Assembly (NCBI GenBank): GCA_015655535.1
Contig: JAATEW010000372.1
Span: 1 to 6,829, forward strand
From: Hyphomicrobiales bacterium
GTDB lineage: Bacteria > Pseudomonadota > Alphaproteobacteria > Rhizobiales > Beijerinckiaceae
DNA length: 6,829 nt
Reading direction: 5' to 3'
In this document: one piece after another, positions 5,671-6,829 of the stretch
Position numbering within the stretch: the first letter of the stretch is position 1
Layout of the letters: each line of letters begins with the position of its first letter
The notes under the pieces: model-generated
What the model was told of the DNA's origin: nothing
Database searches by the model: none
What the model saw: the letters and a program-made list of their open reading frames with translations, nothing else
Program-made: the position numbers and the translations under genes

Positions 5671-6471
5671 ATGTCGCCGGATACAAAATTCTCAGCAATG
5701 ATCGCTCGCCACAATGGCGAAGCGGAGGTCATGCCTGTAGAGTGGGGGCATTTTCTCAGCAACAGCGGTATGTTCTGGGGCTCTAACCTCGATATCTTCT
5801 CCATAGCTTACGGCGCTGTTGGCTGCGGTGCCTTTGCTTTGACGGAGCGACTGCACCTGCCAGGTTTTGTTCAAGGTGTCGAAAGTTTCACCACGCTCAA
5901 TGCCGGCACCGATCTCAAGTCTGAAGATCTCGAAGATAATGGCAACAGCAAGCTCGCGCGCGCCCTCGACGAAGCGCGAGAACTGTTTCTGCTGGCGCGC
6001 GGGATCGCCATCTTGACTGAAGAACCCATCGGCCTCATCAACACGGACATTGCTGGCATCACGAAAACGAAAACCAAGGCCACGGGGCAAATGATCGTGG
6101 CTTCGTCGTTTGGGTTGGCGTCGTCGACCGAGACAGCGCGTCGGAGCGCGCTGAAAGCCGCATCCTTGCATCGCGCCACGGCGAAGGAGGGTCCTTATGG
6201 CGTGGCGCTGACCCACATCGCATCGGCTGCAGGCCTCGTCTGGATCACGAGCAAGCTTATACGCGAGATCGGGCTAAATCCCCTGCACGCCTTCTCAGGC
6301 TCATCCTTAACCAGCGACCTGGCGGGGATCAACCAATGCAAGCTCATCATCGGGATTAGTGACAATTTGAGGTTCATACCGGCCGAACATGCATTTTTTG
6401 TCGGCTCTGCCGGGCAATCCTTGCACCGCCTGTTTCGCACGCCCTTGGCCGCCGTCTGTTTCTCCGGGCTG
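5671..6471 (+). pseudogene. Nitrogenase component 1 (NifD-like) paralogue, cut by an insertion sequence
   Basis: The 266 host-encoded residues match the N-terminal half of the nitrogenase component 1 superfamily (Oxidored_nitro), closest by eye to NifD. Matches are F-W-G-x4-D-I (35-42), G-A-V-G-C-G (48-53, NifD HGPVGCG), the ordered D-L-x3-D-L-x3-G-x2-K-L-A-x3-D-E-x3-L-F-x-L-x2-G-I (81-112), E-E-P-I-G-L-I-x2-D-I (117-127, NifD ECPIGLIGDDI), then Y-G-V-A-L and I-x-E-I-G-L...F-S-G, and finally P-L-A-A-V-C-F-S-G (NifD PWMEYNFFG). Of the three alpha-subunit P-cluster cysteines only Cys52 (A. vinelandii Cys88) remains; the Cys154 position is Glu118 and the Cys62 region has none. The cofactor Cys275 and His195 regions also lack those residues. 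It is therefore not a canonical NifD. The codon after Gly266 already belongs to the inserted element. GC3 is high in this frame. No clear ribosome binding site precedes ATG 5671. Confidence 0.72.
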
Positions 6472-6524
6472 TGATCCGGCGTGCAAAATTGCCCCCGTAA
6501 GCTGGGGGATCGGCGTCGAAAATT
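6470..6524 (+). mobile_element. Left end of an IS21-like element
   Basis: The segment begins TGTGATCCGG, fitting the TG terminus of IS21-family elements, and contains two direct repeats typical of their multiple-repeat ends: CGGCGTGCAAAATTG (6477-6491) and CGGCGTCGAAAATTG (6511-6525), 34 nt apart, with a CCCCC/GGGGG pair between them. The orientation suggests istA would have lain to the right. No istA/istB coding is seen because an ISL3-type element follows at once. Whether the rest of the IS21 element lies beyond the window is unknown. Confidence 0.55.
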
Positions 6525-6829
6525 GGCTCTGACTCAATCTCGATGCAGTTTGTGGTGAGCTTGGCAGTTTCCGACTCAGGGGCTGCCGATGTCTCAAAAA
6601 CACTTTCGTTCGGGGCTGATACCGCCGGGTCTCGTGGTTGATCGAGTGCGCAGCGAGCATGGCAAGATGATTGTCGCGACCCACGCTGCTTCGCGGGCCG
6701 GTCAGTGTCCAACATGTGGAGTGATCTCGCACCGGGTTCATAGCCATTATCGTCGTAAGATCTCCGACTTGCCAGCGCATGGCCGTGCCGTGATCGTCGA
6801 GGTGACCGTCAGGCGCTTTCGCTGTGCAG
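6525..6829 (+). mobile_element. ISL3-family insertion sequence, left part (runs off the window)
   Basis: The element appears to start at GGCTCTGACTCAATCTCGAT (6525), which has the GGCTCT opening common in ISL3-family terminal inverted repeats, 64 nt before the transposase start. If the boundary is right, the 8 nt before it (CGAAAATT, 6517-6524) should recur as a target duplication at the other end. The right end is outside the window. Confidence 0.6.
6589..6829 (+). CDS. ISL3-family transposase, N-terminal part (partial)
   Basis: The first 80 codons of a transposase are present and the frame is open at the window edge. The N-terminal zinc-binding domain of ISL3 transposases is recognisable: C-P-T-C-G at residues 40-44, R-V-H-S-H-Y at 49-54, D-L-P-A-H-G at 60-65, and V-R-R-F-R-C at 74-79, which supplies the next zinc-ligand cysteine. 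The catalytic DDE domain would follow outside the window. ATG 6589 is preceded by CAGGGG at a usable distance. It drives movement of the element that interrupts the IS21-like end. Confidence 0.88.
   Translation, partial: MSQKHFRSGLIPPGLVVDRVRSEHGKMIVATHAASRAGQCPTCGVISHRVHSHYRRKISDLPAHGRAVIVEVTVRRFRCA

Noticed and set aside
5692..6216. 174-codon minus-strand frame opposite the nitrogenase-like gene
   Set aside because: It is in exact codon register with the + frame. The + frame matches NifD in order over several blocks and has the GC-rich third positions; the minus frame has no recognisable domain.

Overview
The window looks like an alphaproteobacterial chromosome segment. The grounds are GC-rich coding with strong GC3 bias, an IalB-family periplasmic protein (a family typical of Hyphomicrobiales), a LigD-type ligase remnant and a nitrogenase-family gene. 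A free-living diazotroph- or methanotroph-like member of Hyphomicrobiales (Beijerinckiaceae or Methylocystaceae type) is my best inference; nothing in the window proves the genus.

The left half (1-3278, all +) is a two-partner secretion (type Vb) locus. It holds the C-terminal end of a large GLUG-repeat adhesin (TpsA-like), a small secreted IalB-like protein, and a complete outer-membrane transporter of the FhaC/ShlB type (TpsB). The adhesin's last 17 codons, the spacer, the ribosome binding site and the first residues of the next signal peptide occur twice, once before ialB and once before tpsB. The second copy is not attached to an adhesin, which points to an ancestral duplication or a deleted second adhesin.

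The middle (3279-5156) is partly decayed. A non-coding stretch precedes remnants of a group 2 TonB energizer pair: exbB lacks its N-terminus and has a frameshift, and exbD has lost its transmembrane region and has at least two more frameshifts. An intact tonB follows. Convergent to tonB is a fragment of the C-terminal domain of an ATP-dependent DNA ligase (LigD type), truncated at both ends.

The right part (5157-6829) is the most unusual. A minus-strand 76-residue peptide has a textbook double-glycine leader and a Gly/Ser/His-rich, cysteine-free 41-residue core, so it is a candidate bacteriocin or other exported peptide. Divergent from it is the N-terminal half of a nitrogenase component 1 (NifD-like) paralogue. 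It keeps one P-cluster-type cysteine but lacks the other cysteines and the FeMo-cofactor ligand region. That gene is cut in frame at 6469/6470 by the left end of an IS21-like element, which is itself interrupted at about 6525 by an ISL3-family element whose transposase runs off the window. The whole right side reads as an accessory region being remodelled by insertion sequences, with the peptide gene as its only clearly intact small gene.
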